NCBI GenBank assembly: GCA_965247015.1
Contig: CBDFGG010000001.1
Coordinates: 248,001 to 312,000 of the forward strand
Length of the DNA: 64,000 nt
From: JAIXWP01 sp965247015
GTDB lineage: Bacteria; Bacteroidota; Bacteroidia; Flavobacteriales_D; Sanyastnellaceae
Reading direction: 5' to 3'
The notes under the pieces are model-generated. The model had not been told where the DNA came from and did not search any database. It was given only the letters and a program-made list of their open reading frames with translations. Shown here piece by piece: positions 50,822 to 59,880 of the stretch. Every line of letters begins with the position of its first letter. Positions within the stretch are counted from its first letter, which is position 1. Position numbers and translations under genes: made by a program.

Positions 50822-53500
50822 ATGACCAATAACATCAAAATAAAACTCAGCGGACTGGAAGGGCTAATAGCCACTTCTGACTCGAATTTTATAAACGTAG
50901 GTGAGCGAACAAATGTCACTGGTTCTAAAAAATTCTTGAACCTCATCAAAGAACAAAACTTTGATGAAGCATTAAACGTTGCTCGCGAACAAGTAGAAGG
51001 CGGTGCACAAATCATCGACATCAATATGGATGAAGCGATGATTGATGGTGCTGCTGCTATGACAAGATTTTTACATCTTATCGCATCCGAGCCTGATATC
51101 GCAAGGGTTCCCATTATGATCGATTCGTCGAAATGGGAAATTATTGAAGCAGGTTTAAAATGCGTTCAAGGAAAATCCATTGTCAACTCTATTTCTTTGA
51201 AAGAAGGAGAAGAAGATTTTATTGCTAAAGCAAAAAAAGTAAGACGCTATGGTGCTGCTGTTATTGTAATGGCCTTTGATGAAAAAGGTCAAGCAGACAG
51301 CTTTGAAAGAAGAATAGAAATTTGCGAAAGAGCATATAATATCCTTGTGAATCAAGTAGGCTTCCCTCCCACGGATATCATTTTTGACCCCAATATTTTC
51401 CCGGTTGGAACCGGAATGGAAGAGCACCGCAACAATGCATTGGATTTCTTCAGAGCCACAAAATGGATCAAAGAAAATCTGCCAGGTGCATTAATCAGTG
51501 GTGGTGTATCCAATGTTTCGTTTTCATTTAGAGGAAACAACAATGTCCGAGAGGCAATGCACAGTGCATTCCTTTACCACGGGATTCAGCATGGAATGGA
51601 TATGGGAATTGTCAATCCTTCACAACTTGAAGTGTATGATGAAATACCGAAGGAACTTCTCACGCTCGTTGAAGATGTATTACTTAATCGAAGAGATGAT
51701 GCGACCGAACGATTGCTCGGTTTTGCAGATGCAAATAAATCAACCAAGTCTAAAGAAAAAGTAGAAGATCTCGAATGGCGCACTTGGACCATTGAGAAGA
51801 GATTAGAACATGCATTGGTCAAGGGAATTCTTGATTACATCGAAGTGGATACCGAAGAAGCACGTGTAAAATATGGCCGTCCCATACACGTGATTGAAGG
51901 GCCGCTAATGGCGGGCATGAACATTGTCGGCGACCTTTTTGGTGCTGGAAAAATGTTCTTACCACAAGTAGTAAAGTCAGCTCGTGTTATGAAAAAAGCA
52001 GTTGCTGTTCTTGAGCCCTTCTTGCTTGCAGAAAGCGCTGCACTCGGAGAGGAAGAAAACAACAACGGCGCAGGAAAAATTCTTTTGGCAACAGTAAAAG
52101 GCGACGTTCATGATATTGGTAAAAACATCGTTGGTGTAGTTCTCGGTTGCAATAACTACAAGATCATTGATCTTGGAGTGATGGTACCGGCTGAACAAAT
52201 TATTGAAACAGCTATCAAAGAAAATGTGGATGCCATTGGACTTAGCGGTCTGATCACACCATCACTTGATGAGATGATTTATGTTGCCAAAGAAATGGAA
52301 CGTCGCAAACTGAATATTCCATTACTTATCGGGGGAGCAACCACGAGTCGTGTACATACTGCGGTGAAAATCGCACCGTCATATTCAGGAAATGTTATTC
52401 ACGTTCTCGACGCATCACGCGCGGTGCCTGTTATCACACAACTAGTCAGCGAAAACGAAGTAGAGAAAATTGCTTTTGAAAAAGAAGTAAAAGCAGAATA
52501 CGAGCAAGTACGAATCAACTACGAAAAGCACTACAATCAAAAAGCCCTGAAGTCGATTGCAGATGCTAGAAAAAATAAAGCCTCGCTCCTATTCGATGAT
52601 TCTACAGTATTCACTCCCGAACACAAAGGGGTAACTGTTCTGAAGAAAATGGACTTAAAGACCATTGCAAGCTTTATCGATTGGACACCCTTTTTTCAAA
52701 CCTGGGAATTGCATGGCAAGTTTCCTGCGATCCTAGAAGATAAGGTGGTTGGTGAACAAGCAACGAATCTATTCTTGGATGCAAAGCAGATGCTTGATGA
52801 TATTATAGAGAATCAAAAGTTAGAAGTACGCGCCGTACTTGGAATTTTCGAAGCTCACAGTAATGATCACGATGATATAATACTTCCAACCGAAGGGAAG
52901 ACCTTCCGAACGCTTCGTCAACAAACCGCCAAGACAAGTTCACAACCCAACTTAGCATTATCAGATTTTGTTGCACCAAAGGGAACAATCAAAGACTACG
53001 TTGGTTGTTTTGCAGTAAGTTCTGGTTTTGGATTGGAAGCGATCATTGAGCCTTTTGAAAAAAACAATGATGATTACAACAGCATCCTTGCGAAAGCATT
53101 AGCAGATCGCTTGGCAGAGGCTGCGGCTGAGTATCTCCACAAAGAAGTAAGAACTTACTACTGGGGGTATCAAAAAGATGAGTCGTTATCAAACGAACAA
53201 TTAATTGCTGAAGAATATCGAGGAGTCAGACCTGCACCAGGATATCCTGCCTGCCCTGATCACCTAGAAAAACAAACCATTTGGGAGTTGCTAGATGTCG
53301 AAAATAATATTGGTATGAAATTGACATCATCACTTGCAATGTACCCTGCAGCAAGTGTTAGTGGATATTATTTCGCACACCCAGATGCAAAGTATTTTGG
53401 TTTAGGAAAAATTACAGAAGAACAAGTGAAAGATTACGCTGACAGAAAAGGAATAAGCTTCGAAGAAGCAACACGTTGGCTCTCTCCAAATATTTTATAA
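50822..53500 (+). CDS. metH: methionine synthase, folate-, cobalamin- and reactivation half
   Basis: This is the second part of the split enzyme. From the ATG at 50822 it is 892 aa. Domains in order are the pterin/methyl-THF barrel (about 20-290, FINVGERTNVTGSKKF), the cobalamin cap (about 300-400), the B12-binding domain with the axial histidine motif GDVHDIGKN (about 425-433), and the SAM-dependent reactivation domain (about 580-890) with RGVRPAPGYPACPDH. It has no homocysteine domain. The frame stays open further upstream to 50720, but this overlaps metH(1) and is rejected. It is 5 bases from metH(1) and 1 base from metF. Confidence 0.95.
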   Translation: MTNNIKIKLSGLEGLIATSDSNFINVGERTNVTGSKKFLNLIKEQNFDEALNVAREQVEGGAQIIDINMDEAMIDGAAAMTRFLHLIASEPDIARVPIMIDSSKWEIIEAGLKCVQGKSIVNSISLKEGEEDFIAKAKKVRRYGAAVIVMAFDEKGQADSFERRIEICERAYNILVNQVGFPPTDIIFDPNIFPVGTGMEEHRNNALDFFRATKWIKENLPGALISGGVSNVSFSFRGNNNVREAMHSAFLYHGIQHGMDMGIVNPSQLEVYDEIPKELLTLVEDVLLNRRDDATERLLGFADANKSTKSKEKVEDLEWRTWTIEKRLEHALVKGILDYIEVDTEEARVKYGRPIHVIEGPLMAGMNIVGDLFGAGKMFLPQVVKSARVMKKAVAVLEPFLLAESAALGEEENNNGAGKILLATVKGDVHDIGKNIVGVVLGCNNYKIIDLGVMVPAEQIIETAIKENVDAIGLSGLITPSLDEMIYVAKEMERRKLNIPLLIGGATTSRVHTAVKIAPSYSGNVIHVLDASRAVPVITQLVSENEVEKIAFEKEVKAEYEQVRINYEKHYNQKALKSIADARKNKASLLFDDSTVFTPEHKGVTVLKKMDLKTIASFIDWTPFFQTWELHGKFPAILEDKVVGEQATNLFLDAKQMLDDIIENQKLEVRAVLGIFEAHSNDHDDIILPTEGKTFRTLRQQTAKTSSQPNLALSDFVAPKGTIKDYVGCFAVSSGFGLEAIIEPFEKNNDDYNSILAKALADRLAEAAAEYLHKEVRTYYWGYQKDESLSNEQLIAEEYRGVRPAPGYPACPDHLEKQTIWELLDVENNIGMKLTSSLAMYPAASVSGYYFAHPDAKYFGLGKITEEQVKDYADRKGISFEEATRWLSPNIL

Positions 53501-53501
53501 T

Positions 53502-54455
53502 ATGAAAGTTATAGATCATATCTCAGGCGCGAAAGACACGCTTTTTAGTATCGAAATTCTTCCTCCTTTGAAGGGACAAAATATTTCATCGATTTTCGAA
53601 ACGATGGATAAGTTGATGGAATTTCAACCTGCTTTCGTCGATGTCACATATCATCGTGAAGAATATGTGTTTAGAGATGCAGGAAATGGCTTGTTAGAAA
53701 AACACGTCGTGAAGAAGCGTCCGGGAACTGTTGGTATATGCGCCGCAGTGACCAATAGATATCGTGTAGATACAGTACCTCATATTATCTGCGGCGGATT
53801 CAGTAAGCAAGACACAGAAGATGCATTAATCGATTTGAACTTTGTCGGAATCGACAATGTACTTGTATTGCGCGGAGATCCTATTAAGAGCGAAGGCAGA
53901 TTCAAGCCAGAGTCGGAAGGACACCATTTTGCCAACGAACTTGTAGAGCAAGTGGTAAAAATGAACAGTGGACAATACCTTGATCCAGATCTAAAAGATG
54001 TACAAAAAACAAATTTTTGTATTGGAGTTGCAGGTTATCCTGAAAAGCACTTTGAGGCACCAAACCTCAATAGTGATTTAAAATATCTCAAAGCAAAAGT
54101 CGATGCTGGTGCAGAATATATCGTGACACAAATGTTTTACGATAATTCTAAATTCTTTGAGTATGTAGAAAAATGTAAAGCGATTGGAATCAATGTTCCA
54201 ATCATCCCAGGATTAAAACCACTTACATCGAAGTCACAATTAAGTGTCATTCCACATCACTTCCACATCGATATGCCAGATGAGCTAGTAGACTTAGTGG
54301 AGCGTGCAAAATCAGATGCTGAAGTTCGTGAAATTGGGGTTCAGTGGTGTATTCAGCAATCAAAAGAGTTGAAAGCCGCAGGCGTACCTGTTTTACATTA
54401 CTACACCATGGGAAAAGCCAAAAGCACCGCCGAAATCGCGAAGGCAGTGTTTTAG
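53502..54455 (+). CDS. metF: 5,10-methylenetetrahydrofolate reductase
   Basis: MetF makes 5-methyl-THF, the methyl donor for MetH. The 317-aa protein has the MTHFR barrel with FSIEILPPLKG (17-27), DVTYHREEYVFRDAG and VLRGDP. The segment QMFYDNSKFFEYVEKCKAIG is typical. It begins 1 base after metH(2) and completes the riboswitch-controlled operon. A weak hairpin with a T-rich tail (54461-54485) follows and also contains the -7 box of the next gene. Confidence 0.95.
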   Translation: MKVIDHISGAKDTLFSIEILPPLKGQNISSIFETMDKLMEFQPAFVDVTYHREEYVFRDAGNGLLEKHVVKKRPGTVGICAAVTNRYRVDTVPHIICGGFSKQDTEDALIDLNFVGIDNVLVLRGDPIKSEGRFKPESEGHHFANELVEQVVKMNSGQYLDPDLKDVQKTNFCIGVAGYPEKHFEAPNLNSDLKYLKAKVDAGAEYIVTQMFYDNSKFFEYVEKCKAIGINVPIIPGLKPLTSKSQLSVIPHHFHIDMPDELVDLVERAKSDAEVREIGVQWCIQQSKELKAAGVPVLHYYTMGKAKSTAEIAKAVF

Positions 54456-54477
54456 AGAATGGAAATAAATGTTTCCT

Positions 54478-54485
54478 TATTTTCG
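54478..54485 (+). promoter_or_regulatory. -7 box for the MBOAT operon
   Basis: TATTTTCG (one mismatch from TAnnTTTG) lies 18 bases before the ATG at 54503, overlapping the weak terminator of metF. Confidence 0.45.
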
Positions 54486-54502
54486 CCATCTAAACCCAAA
54501 CC

Positions 54503-55969
54503 ATGCTTTTCAATTCTATTGACTTCGCGATCTTTTTGCCAATAGTTTTTGCATTGTTTTGGCTTGCGGGAAAAAAAGGACTCGTTTATCAAAACCTGGT
54601 CATTGTCATTTCCAGCTTTATCTTTTATGGATGGTGGGATTGGAAATTCCTTTCATTGTTGCTGTTGAGCTCGGGAATGGACTTTACTTTGGGTTTATTC
54701 ATTAATCAACAACAAACAGATCGACGAAGAAAGTACATGCTCTATTTGAGCCTGCTCCTGAATTTAGGAATGCTCGGGTTCTTCAAATACTACAATTTTT
54801 TTATTGAGAATTTTATAGAAGCCTTCAAGTTTTTTGGTCAATCCATTCAACCCAACACTCTGAACATTATTCTTCCTGTTGGAATTAGCTTCTATACATT
54901 TCAAACATTAAGTTATACAATAGATGTATATAGAAGAGAGCTAGAACCAACAAAAGATCCAATTGCTTTCTTCGCTTTCGTGGGATTCTTTCCGCAGCTC
55001 GTTGCAGGACCAATCGAGAGAGCAACTAATCTACTCCCTCAATTCTACACCCCAAGAGTATTCAATGCCGATCATGCCAAAAATGGCTTGAGACAAATGC
55101 TTTGGGGACTATTTAAAAAGATCGTCATTGCCGATAACTGCGCAGAATACGCAAACATGATATTCAACAATTATGAAGATCATACAGGTGGGGTGCTAGC
55201 ACTGGGAGCATTACTATTTACAATTCAGATTTACTGTGATTTTTCCGGATATTCCGATATCGCCATCGGTACTGCAAAACTATTTGGCTTCCATCTGATG
55301 AGAAACTTTGCGTTTCCATATTTCTCGAGAGATATCGCTGAATTCTGGCGACGTTGGCACATTTCGCTGAGCACATGGTTTAGAGATTACATCTACATTC
55401 CATTGGGAGGAAGTAAAGTGAGCACATTAAAAAAAGTGCGCAACACTTTTATCATCTTCATTGTAAGTGGCTTTTGGCATGGTGCCAATTGGACTTTCAT
55501 ATTTTGGGGACTACTCAACGCGATTTATTTTCTTCCATTACTATTGCTCCAGAAGAACAGAACAAATCTTGGAATCATTGCAGAGCATTCCATTTTCCCC
55601 ACACCACGCGAATTTTTAGGAATGGTGACTACTTTTTGTCTCACTGTTTTTGCATGGATATTCTTTAGAGCAGAAAATCTCCATCACGCGTGGGGCTTTA
55701 TTTCCGGAATTGTAAATTCATTCCATCAAGAGCACGTCTTATCCGATGTTTATGTTTTTGTTTTTGGAAAAATGGGCTTAGTCTTAACCAGTTTAGTTGC
55801 CCTGTTTTTTATTGTAGAATGGCTTGGAAGAAGAGGACAATTTGCATTAGAAAATATAAAGAACAGCATCTCGAATGCGTTGGTACGTTGGATGATTTAT
55901 TACACCATTGCCATCATCATTTTCCTGTTTGCTGGAAGAGAACAACAATTCATTTATTTCCAATTCTAA
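54503..55969 (+). CDS. MBOAT-family membrane O-acyltransferase
   Basis: The 488-aa inner-membrane protein is of AlgI/DltB type, which moves acyl groups, often acetyl, across the membrane onto exported polysaccharides. It has about 11 hydrophobic segments. The histidine motif FWRRWHISLSTWFRDYIYIPLGG and SGFWHGANWTFIFWG, with the invariant His residues, are clear. Its partner is the SGNH-like protein that starts 1 base after its stop. The glycan target is unknown. Confidence 0.92.
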   Translation: MLFNSIDFAIFLPIVFALFWLAGKKGLVYQNLVIVISSFIFYGWWDWKFLSLLLLSSGMDFTLGLFINQQQTDRRRKYMLYLSLLLNLGMLGFFKYYNFFIENFIEAFKFFGQSIQPNTLNIILPVGISFYTFQTLSYTIDVYRRELEPTKDPIAFFAFVGFFPQLVAGPIERATNLLPQFYTPRVFNADHAKNGLRQMLWGLFKKIVIADNCAEYANMIFNNYEDHTGGVLALGALLFTIQIYCDFSGYSDIAIGTAKLFGFHLMRNFAFPYFSRDIAEFWRRWHISLSTWFRDYIYIPLGGSKVSTLKKVRNTFIIFIVSGFWHGANWTFIFWGLLNAIYFLPLLLLQKNRTNLGIIAEHSIFPTPREFLGMVTTFCLTVFAWIFFRAENLHHAWGFISGIVNSFHQEHVLSDVYVFVFGKMGLVLTSLVALFFIVEWLGRRGQFALENIKNSISNALVRWMIYYTIAIIIFLFAGREQQFIYFQF

Positions 55970-55970
55970 A

Positions 55971-56882
55971 ATGAAAAATTTCGTTCTCCGCACACTTATT
56001 TTTCTTTTGCCACTAGCAGTCATTGCGTGGTTGGTATTCTCGTTAGCCGACGGAACCACTGATGCATTATATGCTCGATTCACCACACCAAAACAATCGT
56101 CTCTCATCATTGGAACCTCCCGAGCAGCGCAAGGTATTGTAGCCAGCGAACTGAATAGTGCTCTGAGCAGGAATGATATTTACAACTATGCCTTCACACT
56201 AGGTCATAGTCCATTTGGCCCCACTTACTTTGAGAGTATTAAAAAGAAAGTAAACACAACTTCAAGCAATGGAATATTTATCGTCAGTGTCGATCCATGG
56301 AGTTTGTGTTCTAAAGCTGATGTTGTAAATAGTGAAAGGGAATTCAGTGAACAAGAACGCGCACTCAACACACCATTTGTAGATATGAATCCAAATGTCT
56401 ACTATCTCCTCGAGCACTATGACAATCAGTATGCTCAGATTATTTTTGATAAAACAAAAACAAAACTTCCACTCTACTTACATAATGATGGTTGGTTAGA
56501 GGTATCTATCGCTATGGATTCTATTTCTGTGCAAGTAAGAACAAAAGAAAAAATAGAAGACTATAAAAAGCAATGTCCTCCAGATAATGCTATCTCAGAA
56601 AACAGATGGAATTACTTCAAAAAAACGATTGATTTTTTAGAAAAACATGGAGAAGTAATAATTGTAAGAATGCCCACTGGAAAAGAAATGCTTGAGCTAG
56701 AACAGTTGCATTATGGTAGTTTCAATAATCGATTACAATCTTTTTGTGCTGAAAATAAATTGCAGTATTTAGACCTCACGAACAGCTCATCCAACTATTC
56801 GTATACTGATGGCAATCACTTGCATTCCCAATCATCAAAGCAATTCACCAAAGATCTCGCGAGAATTCTTCAAAATAAATAG
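55971..56882 (+). CDS. SGNH-like exported partner of the MBOAT acyltransferase
   Basis: From the ATG at 55971 it is 303 aa, with an N-terminal signal anchor (FVLRTLIFLLPLAVIAWLVF). The motif IIGTSRAAQGI (about 42-52) fits the catalytic Ser block of SGNH/AlgX-like enzymes. DGNHLHS near the C-terminus (about 282-288) fits the Asp-His block. It would transfer the acyl group to the exported glycan. The frame is open upstream to 55908, overlapping the MBOAT gene, but only the later start gives a signal anchor. Confidence 0.78.
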   Translation: MKNFVLRTLIFLLPLAVIAWLVFSLADGTTDALYARFTTPKQSSLIIGTSRAAQGIVASELNSALSRNDIYNYAFTLGHSPFGPTYFESIKKKVNTTSSNGIFIVSVDPWSLCSKADVVNSEREFSEQERALNTPFVDMNPNVYYLLEHYDNQYAQIIFDKTKTKLPLYLHNDGWLEVSIAMDSISVQVRTKEKIEDYKKQCPPDNAISENRWNYFKKTIDFLEKHGEVIIVRMPTGKEMLELEQLHYGSFNNRLQSFCAENKLQYLDLTNSSSNYSYTDGNHLHSQSSKQFTKDLARILQNK

Positions 56883-56884
56883 TC

Positions 56885-56915
56885 AAAAAAAGGCTGTCTT
56901 TCGACAGCCTTTTTT
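56885..56915. terminator. bidirectional terminator
   Basis: AAAAAAGGCTGTC/GACAGCCTTTTTT with a TTTC loop and T-runs in both directions. It ends the MBOAT operon and the convergent DUF779 gene. Confidence 0.93.
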
Positions 56916-57289
56916 CATTTCTTTTCACTCAGTTGAAATTGCTCTTCTATACTAAGCAATCGACTCCTGATGATAAATCTTAAGCCTAAAGGAATCTCAA
57001 GTGAAAAACTTGAACCCCGCCCTTTCACAACATCAAGTGTTAGAAAAGTATGTTTCCAATACTCATATTGATCGCGTGCCATCCAGAATTGAACCTGATC
57101 AATTTCCCCAATACACACGTCACTATCTCCAGTTTTGAATTCACCTTTTACAAAACACATCGGCTGTGATCCATCACAACACCCCCCACTTTGATGAAAC
57201 ATTAGTTCACCATGTTGAGATTTCAATTTTGTGATAAGCGCATATGCCTCGTCTGTTGCATCGACTTGGTTGAACGATTTTAGCTCCAT
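56915..57289 (-). CDS. DUF779 protein coupled to aldehyde dehydrogenase
   Basis: The 124-aa protein matches DUF779. The conserved cluster SGGCCDGSQPMCF (about 34-46) has three cysteines and looks like a metal or redox site. No enzyme fold is evident. The start codon overlaps the aldehyde dehydrogenase stop by 1 base (TGATG), so translation is coupled. The same pairing is common in other bacteria and suggests that DUF779 helps or regulates the dehydrogenase, but its role is not known. Confidence 0.88.
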   Translation of the reverse strand: MELKSFNQVDATDEAYALITKLKSQHGELMFHQSGGCCDGSQPMCFVKGEFKTGDSDVCIGEIDQVQFWMARDQYEYWKHTFLTLDVVKGRGSSFSLEIPLGLRFIIRSRLLSIEEQFQLSEKK

Positions 57290-58815
57290 CAGAAAAATCC
57301 TAATTTATTCTTGCTATATGAAACCAGCATATTCTTGGTTTGACGATAATGACTCAACATCATTTTATGCGTCTCACGTCCAAAGCCTGATTTCTTATAT
57401 CCACCAAATGGTGCATGCGCTGGATAATGGTGATAGCAATTCACCCAAACTCTTCCTGCTTGAATTGCGCGAGGCACTTGATACATTTCATGTGTGTCAC
57501 GTGTCCAAACACCAGCACCCAATCCATACAATGTATCGTTAGCAATTGCAATCGCCTCTTCTACTGTTTTGAATGTTGTAACTGATGTAACAGGTCCAAA
57601 AATTTCTTCCTGGAAAATACGCATTTTATTGTGGCCTTTAAAAATGGTCGGCTCGATGTAATAACCATCCTCCAAACCACTATTCAACTTATGAGCTTTA
57701 CCACCACATAGAACTTCAGCACCTTCTTGACGACCAATATCAAAATAAGATAAAATCTTTTCATATTGATCATGTGAGGCTTGTGCTCCCATCATAGTAG
57801 ACCCATCTAATGGATTGCCCATTTTGATAGCCTTCGTTCTTTCAATAACACGTTGCATGAATTTTTCATAGATACTCTCTTGTACAAGAATTCGAGATGG
57901 ACAAGTACAAACCTCTCCTTGATTCAGTGCAAACATAACTGCACCTTCAACCGCCTTATCAAAAAACTCATCGTCTTTTGCAGCGACAGATTCAAAGAAA
58001 ATATTGGGTGATTTACCACCTAATTCCATCGTCACAGGAATCAAGTTTTCAGAAGCATACTGCATGATCAAACGACCTGTTGTTGTCTCTCCAGTAAAAG
58101 CTACTTTCGACACTCTTGTGGAAGTAGCGAGAGGCTTTCCTGCTTCAGGACCAAAACCAGTTACAATGTTTAGAACTCCTGCTGGTAATAAATGACCAAC
58201 CAATTCCATCAATACCATTATGCTTGTGGGTGTCTGCTCTGCTGGCTTCACTACTACACAACAACCGGCTGCAAGAGCTGGAGCTATTTTCCAAGTTGCC
58301 ATCAGCAATGGAAAATTCCAAGGAATGATTTGCCCAACTACACCAATTGGTTCATGCAAATTGATGCTAACAGTTGTTTCGTCCAACTCAGCAATACTTC
58401 CTTCATCAGCTCTGATAACGCCAGCAAAATATCGGAAATGATCAATACACAAAGGAATGTCTGCTGCTCTTGTTTCTCGAATCGCCTTGCCGTTATCAAT
58501 AGTCTCAACAGTCGCTATATACTCAAGGTTATCCTCCATTACTTGTGCTATCTTAAGGAGAATGTTACTGCGTTCTGTTGCGCTGGTTTTGCTCCACGTA
58601 ACAAAGGCTTTATGAGCGGCATCCAATGCTAATTCAATATCCTCTTTACCTGAACGTGCTGCCTGTGTGAAGACTTGTCCATGTACAGGAGAAATGTTGT
58701 CAAAGTATTCTCCACTTCGTGGTGCTACCCATTGACCTCCAATGTAATTTTCGTATCTCGATTTGAAAGATACTTCTGTTCCTACGAATGGGAACGGTGC
58801 TGTTTGTGTTGTCAT
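57289..58815 (-). CDS. acetaldehyde-type aldehyde dehydrogenase (AldB/ExaC-like)
   Basis: This enzyme oxidises an aldehyde, probably acetaldehyde, to the acid with NAD(P)+. From the ATG at 58815 (MTTQTAPFPFVGTEVSF) it is 508 aa. The catalytic glutamate is in TMELGGKSPN and the catalytic cysteine in NQGEVCTCPSR. The C-terminal NCYHHYPAHAPFGGYKKSGFGRE is typical of AldB. The frame extends to 58902, but the extra N-terminus is unlike the family. It is followed by DUF779 with a 1-base overlap and is divergent from an AraC regulator. Confidence 0.92.
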   Translation of the reverse strand: MTTQTAPFPFVGTEVSFKSRYENYIGGQWVAPRSGEYFDNISPVHGQVFTQAARSGKEDIELALDAAHKAFVTWSKTSATERSNILLKIAQVMEDNLEYIATVETIDNGKAIRETRAADIPLCIDHFRYFAGVIRADEGSIAELDETTVSINLHEPIGVVGQIIPWNFPLLMATWKIAPALAAGCCVVVKPAEQTPTSIMVLMELVGHLLPAGVLNIVTGFGPEAGKPLATSTRVSKVAFTGETTTGRLIMQYASENLIPVTMELGGKSPNIFFESVAAKDDEFFDKAVEGAVMFALNQGEVCTCPSRILVQESIYEKFMQRVIERTKAIKMGNPLDGSTMMGAQASHDQYEKILSYFDIGRQEGAEVLCGGKAHKLNSGLEDGYYIEPTIFKGHNKMRIFQEEIFGPVTSVTTFKTVEEAIAIANDTLYGLGAGVWTRDTHEMYQVPRAIQAGRVWVNCYHHYPAHAPFGGYKKSGFGRETHKMMLSHYRQTKNMLVSYSKNKLGFF

Positions 58816-58937
58816 GTTCAAATTGGTTTGTTTCTGCGAAGGATGTTTTTTAATCTCCGTTCTTATCGCACTTTTTTCCAAACCAATAGCACAATCTTCC
58901 AAATTTCACTTTTTGTAAAGTGGACGAATACTTATTC

Positions 58938-58945
58938 TATATTCG
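58938..58945 (+). promoter_or_regulatory. -7 box of the AraC regulator gene
   Basis: TATATTCG (one mismatch from TAnnTTTG) lies 27 bases before the ATG. TTTG at 58912-58915 with a 22-base spacer may be the -33 box. The region between the divergent genes (58816-58971) is the likely AraC target. Confidence 0.55.
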
Positions 58946-58971
58946 CTTAAAGCAGATAAAACCACAACCAA

Positions 58972-59880
58972 ATGTATCGCCCAACACCTTTTGCTCTTAC
59001 CTCAAAGTACAAGCTGCACAGCCTTGTTGAGCAAAAGACATCTTTCGATACTAACCTATGTCAGCTAAACATTTTTGAAACACATCAAAAGGCTTCAGAC
59101 TTTCTTCTCAAATTCTCGGGATTCACTATAACTTCTATGCTTCGAGGAAAAAAGGTGATGCACCTTGAAGGCCTTGATGAATTCAATTATTTTCCTGGTG
59201 AAAGTGTTATGGCGCTTCCTGAAACATTAATGAGAATTGACTTTCCAGAAGCACAAGAATCGAATCCAACACAATGCACTGCACTCGTTATTGATAATGG
59301 ATACTTGAATCAACAGGTATCTTATATCAATGAAAAAATGGGAAGGAATAAAGAATTAGGCATCTGGGAAATTGATCCCAATAAGATTATGCTCAAGAAT
59401 AATCGCGAGTTGGCGGATCTAAGTAACAAGGTGATGAAAGTTTTTTCTGAAGGAAATCCGCTGAAAGACATTTATGTTGACTTGGCAATAAAGGAGCTTG
59501 TGCTTTGTATTCTGAGACTCCAGAACTTAGAAAAACTTAAATCAGATGCACATATTACAGATCATGCTTTCGCTGCTGTGATACAATACATTCGTGAAAA
59601 TATTACTTCGCCTATCACTCTTCAGAAGTTATGTCGAATTGCTGGTATGAGTAAAAGTGCATTCTATACAGCCTTCACGCATGAGTTCGGTATTACACCT
59701 AAACAGCTCATCATTCGCGAGCGGGTTTCTTATGCAAGAGATTTACTAATTCACGATGGACTAAATATTAAAGAAGCCTCATACGCGAGTGGTTTTTCTG
59801 ATCCGAATTATTTCATTCGTATTTTCAAAAAACTCGAGGGTATGACGCCCGGAGAACTTAAGAAGCAAGTTAGTTTTTGA
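58972..59880 (+). CDS. AraC-family transcriptional regulator
   Basis: The 302-aa protein has the C-terminal double HTH of AraC at about 200-300 (ITLQKLCRIAGMSKSAFYTAFTHEFGITPKQLIIRERV and IKEASYASGFSDPNYFIRIFKKLEGMTPGEL). An N-terminal ligand-sensing domain lies at about 15-180. It probably senses an aldehyde or alcohol and activates the divergent ALD-DUF779 pair. Its stop codon and that of the convergent cytochrome gene meet in the palindrome TGATCA. Confidence 0.92.
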   Translation: MYRPTPFALTSKYKLHSLVEQKTSFDTNLCQLNIFETHQKASDFLLKFSGFTITSMLRGKKVMHLEGLDEFNYFPGESVMALPETLMRIDFPEAQESNPTQCTALVIDNGYLNQQVSYINEKMGRNKELGIWEIDPNKIMLKNNRELADLSNKVMKVFSEGNPLKDIYVDLAIKELVLCILRLQNLEKLKSDAHITDHAFAAVIQYIRENITSPITLQKLCRIAGMSKSAFYTAFTHEFGITPKQLIIRERVSYARDLLIHDGLNIKEASYASGFSDPNYFIRIFKKLEGMTPGELKKQVSF

